Positions 56,735 through 64,000 of a stretch of 64,000 bases of DNA are shown here, piece after piece. Each line of letters opens with the position of its first letter. Position 1 is the first letter of the stretch. The translations under genes were made by a program, and so were the position numbers. Below the pieces are notes generated by a model. It did not search any database and was not told where the DNA came from. It saw nothing but the letters and a program-made list of their open reading frames with translations. Source of the DNA: Oceanicola sp. D3 (lineage in GTDB: Bacteria; Pseudomonadota; Alphaproteobacteria; Rhodobacterales; Rhodobacteraceae); contig NZ_CP040932.1 of assembly GCF_006351965.1 (NCBI RefSeq), positions 2,108,001 to 2,172,000 of the forward strand, given 5' to 3'.

Positions 56735-57496
56735 TTAGCCCTGTTGGGGGGCGGCTTCGAGTGCTGAGATGATGGCGGAGAAGTCGGTGGCCTTCAGGCT
56801 GGCGCCACCGACAAGCGCGCCGTCGACGTTGGGCACGGCGAAGATTTCGGCGGCGTTGCCGGGTTTCACCGAGCCGCCGTAGAGGATGCGGGTGGCCGCG
56901 CCTGTGGCCTCGCCAAAGCGGCTTTGAAGACGTGCACGGATGAAATCATGCACTTCGCCGATCTGCTCGAGGGTAGGCGTGCGGCCGGTGCCGATGGCCC
57001 AGATGGGCTCGTAGGCAACAACGAGGGTTTCGGCGGTGAGGTCATCGGGGATGGAGCCCGAAAGCTGTTCGCCGATGATGTCGAGCGTTTGGGCGGCGTC
57101 GCGCTCGGCCTCGCTTTCGCCCACGCAGATCACGCAGGTGAGTCCGGCGGCGAGGGCGGCCTTGGCCTTGGCGCAGATGTCTTCGTTTTGCTCGCCGTGG
57201 TCGGCCCGCCGCTCGGAGTGGCCAAGGATGACGTAGCTGGCGCCGGCATCGGCCAGCATGCTGGCGGAGACATCGCCGGTGTGCGCGCCGGCGGCAGCGG
57301 CGTGGCAATCCTGCCCGCCTACGGCAAGCGCGGTGCCCTCGGCGGCGGCGGCCATGGGGGCGAGCAGCGTGGCGGGCGGGCAGAGCAGGATATCGACGCC
57401 GGGGGCGCTGTGGGCGGTGGTGAGGGCCGTTACCTCGGTGAGGTTGGCCCGGAGGCCGTTCATCTTCCAGTTGCCTGCGGCGAGTTTGCGTCTCAT
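56735..57496 (-). CDS. tpiA: Triosephosphate isomerase
   Basis: Interconverts dihydroxyacetone phosphate and glyceraldehyde 3-phosphate. 253 residues: AAGNWKMNG with catalytic Asn/Lys, His in VILGHSERR, catalytic Glu in [13 protein letters not shown] followed by the flexible loop, and [12 protein letters not shown] plus [10 protein letters not shown] at the phosphate site. The frame runs far upstream without coding character; ATG 57496 starts the family homology. Confidence 0.96.
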   Translation of the reverse strand: MRRKLAAGNWKMNGLRANLTEVTALTTAHSAPGVDILLCPPATLLAPMAAAAEGTALAVGGQDCHAAAAGAHTGDVSASMLADAGASYVILGHSERRADHGEQNEDICAKAKAALAAGLTCVICVGESEAERDAAQTLDIIGEQLSGSIPDDLTAETLVVAYEPIWAIGTGRTPTLEQIGEVHDFIRARLQSRFGEATGAATRILYGGSVKPGNAAEIFAVPNVDGALVGGASLKATDFSAIISALEAAPQQG

Positions 57497-57686
57497 GCCC
57501 AACCTTCCTTTGTCTCTGTGGTTGCGGGGAGTTAGCCCCGAACGGAGCGGGCTTGCAAGGTGTGGGGCGTGGGCGAAAGGGCGCGGGATCGGGCGGGGCC
57601 GTGCGAAAGGATTGGAACCGAAGGCGCGGGATGGTGTTGAGTAGAGAAGGCCGGGCACATTTGCCCGCCCCGAGGAGGCTGCCCTG

Positions 57687-58451
57687 ATGACACGCTGGAC
57701 CCCTGTTTTGACCGTTGTCGCGGCCTTGGCCGTGGTGCATGTGCCCGCCCCGGTGGAGGCGCAGGGCGGTGGATTTCTCAACCAGTTCAAACGCGACCTG
57801 AGAGAGGCGCGGCGGGATATGCGGCGCAAGATGGGCGTTGATATTCGCGTCGAGCGCAAGCGGGCGCCGCAACAGGCGGCGGCTGCGCCGCGCGGGCCGG
57901 TGATCCGGCGCGAGACGGGGTTGGTGGCGACCTCCATCCGCCCCGAGGGACGGCCCGGTGCGGAGATTGCGCAGGAGAGCGGCCCGAGCGCGGCGGAGGT
58001 GCGGCAGGAGGCGCTGCTGGCCGAAGCGGTGGAGGCCGGTGATCTGGCACCCGAAATTGCGCAGGTGATCCGCGCGGGGAGCTTTCCGACGATGGAAGAG
58101 CTGGAAGGACGCGCGGCGGGGCTGGGCAACGGCTGGTTGCCGGGCGGGGCCGAGATGGCGCTGCGTGGCACAGAGGTGATTTGCGAGGATGGCGGCGAAG
58201 GCGGATGTGCGGCGGTGGCCGGAGATCCGGCGCTGGCCGATGTGCGCGGCGAGGCCGAGGTGATCGAGGCGCAGGCCGAGGCGGTGCGCAGCGTTGCCGC
58301 TCTGCCGCGACTGGCCGCTGCGATGGCTGAGGTGCGCCGCGAGCGGGCCAGTGCCGAAGCGAACGCAGCCGATACGGCGCGGGAATACCCGGTGGCGCGC
58401 GGCGAGGAACTGCCGCCGATTGACAGCCTGCTGGACGCGCAGGGCAACTGA
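57687..58451 (+). CDS. Exported Ala/Glu/Arg-rich protein, unknown
   Basis: 254 residues with a signal peptide ending about PVEAQG. The mature protein is rich in Ala, Glu and Arg with helical, possibly coiled stretches ([16 protein letters not shown] and [22 protein letters not shown]) and one Cys pair ([14 protein letters not shown]). No domain recognised. GAGGAGGCTGCCCTG upstream of the ATG supplies the ribosome-binding site. Confidence 0.65.
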   Translation: MTRWTPVLTVVAALAVVHVPAPVEAQGGGFLNQFKRDLREARRDMRRKMGVDIRVERKRAPQQAAAAPRGPVIRRETGLVATSIRPEGRPGAEIAQESGPSAAEVRQEALLAEAVEAGDLAPEIAQVIRAGSFPTMEELEGRAAGLGNGWLPGGAEMALRGTEVICEDGGEGGCAAVAGDPALADVRGEAEVIEAQAEAVRSVAALPRLAAAMAEVRRERASAEANAADTAREYPVARGEELPPIDSLLDAQGN

Positions 58452-58522
58452 GCCCCACGCGCGCTTGCACTCCCCCCGGGTGCTGCGGCATCAGGGGGCG
58501 GAAGAGCAGGAGGTGCGCGGCG

Positions 58523-59470
58523 ATGAAGACGATCCCCAGACTTGATGCAGAGGCGGTGCTGGCCAGTGAGGCGGAGGCGCTGGAGGCCGTGCGCGGTGCG
58601 GCGCTGGAGACGGGCTTCATGGTGCTGGAAAACACGCCCTTTGCGCCCGAGCGGATGGAGCGGCTGATCGAGACCTATCGCGCGTTTTTTCATCTGCCGG
58701 AGGCCGAGAAGGCGAAGGTGGATATGGCGAAGACCGGCTCCAACCGGGGCTGGGGCGGCATGCGTTCGGAGCAGGTGGACCCGGCGAGCAACCCGGACCT
58801 CAAGGAAGTGTTCGACTGCGGCTTTCTGTGGCCGGAAGCGGCGGAGGCGGGGGCCCCGGAGCGCTACTATGCGCCCAACCTCTGGCCGGATGCGCCGGAG
58901 GGCTTCCGGGCCGAGGTGGAGGGCTATTATCAGGAGGCTCTGGGCTTTTGCCGTCAGCTGTTGGGGGCGATCTCTGAGGCGATCGGGGAGGACCGGAGCT
59001 ACTTTCAGCAGAAGTTCGTACATCCGATGGCGCTGTTGCGGGCCAACTTCTACCCGGCGCGGCCCGGTTGGGCGGGAGACAAGGATTTTGGCATTGCGCC
59101 GCACACCGATTATGGCTGCCTGACCCTGCTGGCGACCGATGGTGCGCCGGGGCTGGAGGTGCTGCGGCGGGATGGCTCATGGGAGCCGGTCGCGGCCGAG
59201 CCCGGTGCCTTCGTGATCAACTTTGGCGAGATGCTGGAGATGTGGTCTGGCGGGCGGGTGAAGGCGACGTTGCACCGGGTGAGGGGCGGCGGCGAGGAGC
59301 GAATTTCGATTCCGCTGTTCTTCAACCCGGAGTGGGATGCCGATGTTGCGCCGGCGGGCGCTGGCGCCCCCATCCGCGCGGGGGACCATTTGGCGAAGCG
59401 CTACGACGAAACTTATTTGCACATGGCAGACGCGCAAGACGTGGCAGGCAGCGGGGCGGCGACGCCTTAG
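58523..59470 (+). CDS. 2-oxoglutarate/Fe(II) oxygenase of the isopenicillin N synthase family
   Basis: 315 residues. The N-terminal DIOX_N part ([31 protein letters not shown]) is followed by the Fe(II) facial triad: H and D in [13 protein letters not shown] and the distal H in KATLHRV, with R in the R-x-S motif (ERISIPLFF) that binds 2-oxoglutarate. The substrate cannot be told. Preceded by GGAGGTG. Ends overlapping a convergent 58-residue gene by three bases. Confidence 0.9.
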   Translation: MKTIPRLDAEAVLASEAEALEAVRGAALETGFMVLENTPFAPERMERLIETYRAFFHLPEAEKAKVDMAKTGSNRGWGGMRSEQVDPASNPDLKEVFDCGFLWPEAAEAGAPERYYAPNLWPDAPEGFRAEVEGYYQEALGFCRQLLGAISEAIGEDRSYFQQKFVHPMALLRANFYPARPGWAGDKDFGIAPHTDYGCLTLLATDGAPGLEVLRRDGSWEPVAAEPGAFVINFGEMLEMWSGGRVKATLHRVRGGGEERISIPLFFNPEWDADVAPAGAGAPIRAGDHLAKRYDETYLHMADAQDVAGSGAATP

Positions 59471-59643
59471 AGCATCTTCTCCAGCGCAATCGTGGCAAAC
59501 AGGCCGATGACCGCGAAGATCATGGCGTAGACGGCCATATATTGCAGCTTGTCGAGCGTGTTGCCGTTGCGGCGGCGGGCGTGAGTGAAGCCTGCGAGGG
59601 CGCCGAGGGCGAGGGCGGCGAGGACAATCATGCGTGTTGGCAT
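59467..59643 (-). CDS. 58-residue membrane protein
   Basis: ATG 59643 to TAA 59467-59469. Two hydrophobic segments (about residues 5-18 and 36-54) flank a basic stretch HARRRNGNTLDKLQY; the C-terminus is LEKML. This layout recurs, as I recall, in small Rhodobacteraceae proteins of unknown function. Upstream CTTTCGGG is only a weak ribosome-binding site. Convergent with, and overlapping, the oxygenase gene end. Confidence 0.65.
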   Translation of the reverse strand: MPTRMIVLAALALGALAGFTHARRRNGNTLDKLQYMAVYAMIFAVIGLFATIALEKML

Positions 59644-59729
59644 CCCGAAAGGTTACGGGGCGCCTTCTAGTGCAGAAGACGCCCCTGTGAAAGCGCGGGT
59701 TTGAGGCTGCGGCGGAATGGCCGCAGGGC

Positions 59730-61115
59730 TCAGTTTACGGCGGTGCGGCCGCGCGGCTTGAGCGCCGAGATTTCGGACACCCGGGCGCGGACCACGGCAT
59801 CGGAGCCAAAGCCGTAGCGGGCCCAGCCGAGGGCCTCGGTGCGCACGGCGGCGGCCTCGGGCACGCGGCCCATCAACTCGTAGGCCTCGGCCTTCAACAG
59901 CAGCAGCGTGGAGAGCAGCGCGGCATTCTCGGCGCGGCGCACGGCGGGCAGCACCTCGTCGATCAGGCCGATGGTGCCATCTGCCTGACCCGCAGAGAGC
60001 GAGAAGGCGGCAAGCTGCATGGCCACATGGGCGGCTTGGATCTGAGTCTCCGGGTTGTTCCGATAGAGGCGGGAGGCCTCAAGGAAACTGGCCAGAGACA
60101 GCTCGGGCTCCGCCGAGAGCGACAGCCGACCCAGCGCGTAGAGCGAGAAGGCGGCGCGGTTGTCGGACCAGCCGTGGCGCTTGGACAGGTTCACCGCGTT
60201 CTTGGCCGCCGCGAGCCGTGCGGCCGGGCGGGCGCGTGGGCCGAGGGCAGTTTCGATCGAGTCGATCCAGGCGCGGGGGGTGTAGCCCGGCTGGGCGCCG
60301 CGGCCACGAGTGCCCGCGGGGTTCACCCGGGCGAGGATGGCGGGCAGACGCGCGGCGACCTGGCTGCGCTCCATGCCGGAGCGGAGGGCCGGATCATAGT
60401 AGACCCGCAGCATCAGCATGTCGAAGCCGGTGAGGACGGTGTGGAAGTTATCGTCGTTGAACACGGAATCCGGCAGGCGGTAGAGATCGTTGAGCGGGCC
60501 GAGAGCCTGGGCGATTTCTTCGTGCAGGCAGTCGCGCACCTCTTGCGGGCTCACGTCGCCGGGCATGAAGACGGCGATCTGCTTGCGCTCGGCCAGCGCG
60601 GCCCAATCGACGGCGCGGGAGCGGCGGGCCTTGCGAAACTCGGACCAGCTGGAGACGTTGGGCACCACGAAGCAGGCGGCCTGCGGCACCAGCCGTTGCA
60701 GCTCGCGCTTGGAGACGACCTGAACGGTGATGGAGGGCGAGGGGTTGCCGGGTTTGGAGAGGCGGATATCAATGCCGGCCTCCGAGCGCAGGCGCGAGAC
60801 CAGACGCGTGAGATCGCCGGTGAGAGAGGCGGGCGCGTTGCCCTTGACGGTGACTGTCACCGGCCCCTCGAAGCGGGAGAAATGCGGCAGGCGGCGGCCA
60901 CTTTCCATTCGGAAGGTCAGATCAAGAAAATCGACGGCAAGCTGCGCGTTGGAGCGGTAGGTGGGCGCCACGCGGGGCGTGGAAAAGGTGCGCATGGGTG
61001 GCAGTGAGCCGGTGTAGCTTTCGCGCCGCTGGGGCACGTCGACATCCGGAACGGAGACAGAAGAACAGGCAGTCAGAAAAAGGGCGAGTCCCGCGGGCAG
61101 AAAGCGGTTCAACAT
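59730..61115 (-). CDS. DUF2927 lipoprotein
   Basis: 461 residues with a lipoprotein signal (LALFLTACSSV, lipobox Cys about residue 17). The DUF2927 domain (about 60-260) includes FLDLTFRMESGRRLPHFSRFEGPVTV and CLHEEIAQALGPLNDLYRLPDSVFNDDNFHT, where HEEIAQ resembles a metalloprotease helix although no HExxH is present. The C-terminal part has TPR-like helical sequence. Its start shares a base with the stop of the GNAT gene (TGATG), so they are coupled. Confidence 0.87.
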   Translation of the reverse strand: MLNRFLPAGLALFLTACSSVSVPDVDVPQRRESYTGSLPPMRTFSTPRVAPTYRSNAQLAVDFLDLTFRMESGRRLPHFSRFEGPVTVTVKGNAPASLTGDLTRLVSRLRSEAGIDIRLSKPGNPSPSITVQVVSKRELQRLVPQAACFVVPNVSSWSEFRKARRSRAVDWAALAERKQIAVFMPGDVSPQEVRDCLHEEIAQALGPLNDLYRLPDSVFNDDNFHTVLTGFDMLMLRVYYDPALRSGMERSQVAARLPAILARVNPAGTRGRGAQPGYTPRAWIDSIETALGPRARPAARLAAAKNAVNLSKRHGWSDNRAAFSLYALGRLSLSAEPELSLASFLEASRLYRNNPETQIQAAHVAMQLAAFSLSAGQADGTIGLIDEVLPAVRRAENAALLSTLLLLKAEAYELMGRVPEAAAVRTEALGWARYGFGSDAVVRARVSEISALKPRGRTAVN

Positions 61116-61570
61116 CAGGCAGCGCTCCGTTGATATTTAATGAAAGGCGTCAGCTCTCCGACCCGGTCGTAGAGCTTTCGTGCCTCGGTGTTGAAATCCT
61201 GCGTCATCCAATAGACGTAAGGCGCCCCCAGCGCCTCCGCATGGGAATAGACCGCCTCGATCAGCGCCCGGCCAGCGCCGGTGCCGCGAAGCGATGGGTC
61301 CACGTAGAGATCGCCGAGGTAGCAAACATCCTCGACCCTCCAGAGGTGGCGGTGGATCACGCAGTTCACAAGGCCAATTGCCTCGCCATCCACTTCGGCG
61401 AGAAAGCCGAAGGTGCCGGGATCGGACGCATCCACAAGCCGGGAGAAGGTGGTGGCATACACCTCCTCGGGCCGGGTGGCCTTGTAGAACGTCAGATAGT
61501 CGGTCCAGAGCCGACGCCAAGCGACTTCGTCGCCGGGCGCGAGCGCACGGATCGTGGCAGTGGAGGGCAT
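61115..61570 (-). CDS. GNAT-family N-acetyltransferase
   Basis: 151 residues: IRALAPGDEVAWRRLW at the N-terminus, core strand and acetyl-CoA loop in CYLGDLYVDPSLRGTGAGRALIEAV (R-x-x-G-x-G/A), and a C-terminal YDRVGELTPFIKYQR. The substrate is unknown. First gene of a two-gene unit with the DUF2927 lipoprotein. The 198 bases between it and the antiporter hold no recognisable feature. Confidence 0.87.
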   Translation of the reverse strand: MPSTATIRALAPGDEVAWRRLWTDYLTFYKATRPEEVYATTFSRLVDASDPGTFGFLAEVDGEAIGLVNCVIHRHLWRVEDVCYLGDLYVDPSLRGTGAGRALIEAVYSHAEALGAPYVYWMTQDFNTEARKLYDRVGELTPFIKYQRSAA

Positions 61571-61768
61571 GGCGGTCCCTTATGTCAGGCGAGAGTCAGA
61601 TTACCGCGAGATTGCCGCAGGGCGAGGAAAAATCACGCCTTTGCGACTTCTATATTGGCGGCGTTGCCAATGCGCCCAAGGGGTTACGGGATAAACCTCA
61701 CGTAGTGGGGCAATTGTTGCCGCCCCCAAGATATTGCCTGCGCGCCTATGTTCACCGGCTGGAAACAG

Positions 61769-63064
61769 TCACTCCGATGTGCTGTTTCGGTTCAACCGGC
61801 GGGCGAATGGCGCGACGGTGAGGCCCTGGACGATGATCGAAAACAGCACGATCACGTAGGTTGTGGTGAGAATCAGGGGCTTCCATTCCGAATCGGGGAG
61901 CGACAGCGCGAGGGCGATGGAGATGCCGCCCTTGAGGCCGCCCCATGTCATCACCGGGATCACGTTTTCGGGCATGGTGCGGAAGGGGCGCAGGATGAGC
62001 ACAGGCACCGCCACGGCGGCGAGCCGGGCCAGCAGGGCCAGCGCGATGGCGGAGACTGCAGAGACGAGGAAGCTGGCGTCGAAGGTGACGGCGAAGATCT
62101 CTACCCCGATCAGCAGGAAGAGCACGGCGTTGAGGATCTCGTCGATCAGTTTCCAGAAGGCATCGACATATTCGCGGGTTTCCGAGGACATCGCATCGCG
62201 GTAGCTGACCTCACCGACGAGCAGCCCGGCGCAGACCGCCATGATCGGGGCGGAGACGTGCAGCCAGATCGCCAGCTCGTAGCCGCCGAAGGCCAGCGCG
62301 AGGGTGATGAGCACCTCAAGCGAGTAGTCGTTGATCCGGCGCATGACCCGCCATGTAAGCCAGCCGAGGATCATCCCCAAGGCCGCGCCGCCCAGCGCCT
62401 CTTGGGCAAAGAGCACGGCGGCGCCGGTGAGCGCGTCGGCGGTGCTTAACGTGTGCTCTGCGCCGTGGGCCGCGGCTTCACTCTCGCCATGACCACCCGC
62501 GCCGGGAAAGGCGAGGCCGATGAGGACGAGGAAGACGACATAGCCCACGCCGTCATTGAACAGGCTTTCGCCGGCGATCTTGGTTTCCAGCCGCTTGTTC
62601 AGGTTGGCCTCGCGCAGCACGCCCAGCACCGCCACCGGATCGGTGGGCGAAATCAGCGCGCCGAACACGAGCGCGATCATCAGCGGCATGCCGGTGATCC
62701 ACGAAAAGCCCACGCCCGCGATGACGGTGGAGAGGCCGACGCCGATGGTGGCCATCATCAGCACGGCGGGCCATTCGGCGCGCAGATCGGCGATTTTGAC
62801 GTGGAGCGCCCCGGCGAAGAGCAGGAGGCCGAGCATGCCCTCAAGCAAGGCATCGGAAAACTCGATGCCTTTCACAACGGCAGTGATGCTCTCTTCGACG
62901 GTGGAGGCGGGATAAATGAAATCAAAGGCCAGAACGCCGAGCGAGGCCAGCAGCGCCACGACGAGGATGCCGATGGCGGAGGGCAGCTTGAACACCAAGT
63001 AGTTGATGGTGCCGAAGGCGGCGGCGAGCACGATGAGCAGCGAAGCGATCTGGAGGAGGGTCAT
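61769..63064 (-). CDS. CPA1-type Na+/H+ antiporter (NhaP-like)
   Basis: 431 residues with about twelve transmembrane segments. The ion-binding motif is seen as ISPTDPVAVLGVLR and, in the core helix, AGESLFNDGVGYV with the essential ND pair; WGGLKGGISIALALSLP carries the conserved Arg/Lys region. Exchanges cytoplasmic Na+ (or K+) for H+. A His/Gly-rich insertion (GAGGHGESEAAAHGAEH) sits in a loop at about 190-206. Confidence 0.92.
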   Translation of the reverse strand: MTLLQIASLLIVLAAAFGTINYLVFKLPSAIGILVVALLASLGVLAFDFIYPASTVEESITAVVKGIEFSDALLEGMLGLLLFAGALHVKIADLRAEWPAVLMMATIGVGLSTVIAGVGFSWITGMPLMIALVFGALISPTDPVAVLGVLREANLNKRLETKIAGESLFNDGVGYVVFLVLIGLAFPGAGGHGESEAAAHGAEHTLSTADALTGAAVLFAQEALGGAALGMILGWLTWRVMRRINDYSLEVLITLALAFGGYELAIWLHVSAPIMAVCAGLLVGEVSYRDAMSSETREYVDAFWKLIDEILNAVLFLLIGVEIFAVTFDASFLVSAVSAIALALLARLAAVAVPVLILRPFRTMPENVIPVMTWGGLKGGISIALALSLPDSEWKPLILTTTYVIVLFSIIVQGLTVAPFARRLNRNSTSE

Positions 63065-63150
63065 GGAACGTCTCTTGCTTGCGCCCCCTCGGGGCTTGTG
63101 AACATCTGGCGGGGCTGGCCCGGGATTGGGCTGTTATAGGCGAGGGGGCG

Positions 63151-64000
63151 ATGGAGCGGAAAGATCGAATTGATGCCTTCGGGGCCGCTTCGCTGGTGAC
63201 CTTCTCGTTGGTGCTCGGGTTTGGGCAGGTCATCATCAAGGTGGGCAATGAGGGGTTTGGCCCGGTGTTCTTTGCCGGGATGCGCTCGGTCGTCTCGCTT
63301 GCCTTTCTGCTCGGCTGGATGCGGCTGAGGGGCCTGCCGCTGGAGGTGGCGCGGCCGCTTTGGGGTGTGGGACTTGCGCTGGGGCTGTGCTTTTCGCTGG
63401 AGTTCCTGATGCTCTTCATCGCGCTCGATCTCACCACCGTGGCCCGCTCGGCGCTGATGTTTTACACCATGCCGGTGTGGCTGGCGCTAATGGCGCATTT
63501 TCTGCTGCCCGGCGAGCGGCTGACGGCGGTGAAGGCGGCCGGGCTGGCGCTGGCCTTTGCGGGCGTGTCGATTGCGCTGCTGAGCGGGCGGAGCGGCGGG
63601 CAGGGTGCCATAATCGGGGATATTTGCGCCTTGCTGGGGGCATGGGGCTGGGCGGGGATTGCCTTGATCGCCCGGGGCACGCGGATGCGGGAGGTGCGGG
63701 CGGAGAGCCAGCTGTTTTGGCAGCTTGTCGTCTCTGCCGTTGTACTCTTGGCCGTGGCTCCGCTGTTTGGCGCGGTGCTGCGAGAGCCGGGCCTGCTGCA
63801 TTGGGGCATTCTGGGCGTGCAGGGCGTGGTGATCTCGGGCGCGGCGTTTTTGTTCTGGATGTGGATCCTGAAGTATTACCCGGCGAGTTCGGTGGCGAGC
63901 TTTGGCTTCTTGACCCCGGTGTTTGCCGGTGTGCTGGGCTGGCTGGTGCTGGGTGAAGAGCTGCGGCCTGCGGTGCTGGTGGCGCTGGTGCTGGTGGCGG
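63151..64000 (+). CDS. EamA/DMT-family transporter, partial at the right edge
   Basis: The frame from ATG 63151, preceded by GAGGGGG, is open to the window end (283 codons), so no stop is seen. It encodes a DMT-superfamily protein with nine or ten hydrophobic segments in two EamA repeats; the second ends LKYYPASSVASFGFLTPVFAGVLGWLVLGEEL, a typical EamA C-terminal motif. Such proteins export metabolites or amino acids; the substrate is unknown. Divergent from the antiporter gene. Confidence 0.88.
   Translation, partial: MERKDRIDAFGAASLVTFSLVLGFGQVIIKVGNEGFGPVFFAGMRSVVSLAFLLGWMRLRGLPLEVARPLWGVGLALGLCFSLEFLMLFIALDLTTVARSALMFYTMPVWLALMAHFLLPGERLTAVKAAGLALAFAGVSIALLSGRSGGQGAIIGDICALLGAWGWAGIALIARGTRMREVRAESQLFWQLVVSAVVLLAVAPLFGAVLREPGLLHWGILGVQGVVISGAAFLFWMWILKYYPASSVASFGFLTPVFAGVLGWLVLGEELRPAVLVALVLVA

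Noticed and set aside
57497-59104. N-terminal extension of the tpiA frame to 789 codons
   Set aside because: Runs antisense through two plus-strand genes; triosephosphate isomerase homology begins at ATG 57496.

Overview
The window reads as chromosomal DNA of a high-GC alphaproteobacterium of the Rhodobacteraceae (Roseobacter group). Reasons: the sciP-ctrA pair, the dusB(nifR3)-ntrB-ntrC-ntrY-ntrX block with an NtrC lacking the GAFTGA loop, a fused IspDF, a short Hfq followed by HflX, a DUF2927 lipoprotein, and many TRAP/Liv transporter genes. I see no rRNA, tRNA, CRISPR array, transposase or phage gene.

Layout. 1-7.7 kb: end of a Gly-rich protein, a membrane-anchored LuxR-type regulator, mnmA, sciP, ctrA, ligA-recG. 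7.7-8.2 kb: a GTTC-N7-GTTC LexA-type box, a 36-residue membrane peptide, and a structured RNA ending in an intrinsic terminator. 8.3-14.3 kb: c-type cytochromes, a Sel1 protein, hpt, a Coq10/RatA protein, pncC-pgpA-ispDF. 14.4-21.7 kb: dusB and the two nitrogen two-component systems. 21.8-28 kb: a CHAP lipoprotein, trkA-trkH potassium uptake, hfq-hflX and a DUF4241-like protein. 28-34.6 kb: a penicillin-acylase-family hydrolase, a 3-hydroxyisobutyrate-dehydrogenase-like enzyme, a NTP transferase and a dimethylglycine/sarcosine-dehydrogenase-like flavoenzyme.

35-44.5 kb holds the most unusual unit: a branched-chain amino-acid type ABC operon (livK-livG-livF-livH-livM, minus strand) into which nine genes for small exported proteins, plus one 27-codon ORF, are inserted, nearly all overlapping by 1-4 bases. 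Five of the nine share an exact Cys-x5-Cys-x5-Cys signature near the mature N-terminus and a fourth Cys next to the C-terminus; a sixth keeps only the outer two cysteines. I regard this as a probable undescribed family working with, or on, the transporter.

44.7-50.1 kb: a PQQ-type sugar dehydrogenase, purB, a small secreted protein, and ilvB-ilvN behind a probable transcription attenuator. 50.4-51.5 kb is a decayed accessory patch that looks like two tandem copies of a two-gene cassette. 52-56.4 kb encodes a TRAP transporter with an oversized large permease, closed by a strong terminator. 56.7-64 kb: tpiA, a secreted protein, a 2-oxoglutarate/Fe(II)-type oxygenase, a 58-residue membrane protein, a DUF2927 lipoprotein with a GNAT enzyme, a CPA1 Na+/H+ antiporter, and an EamA exporter cut by the window edge.

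All calls come from reading the sequence and recalled family knowledge; no search or fold was run. Base-pairing statements were checked by hand.
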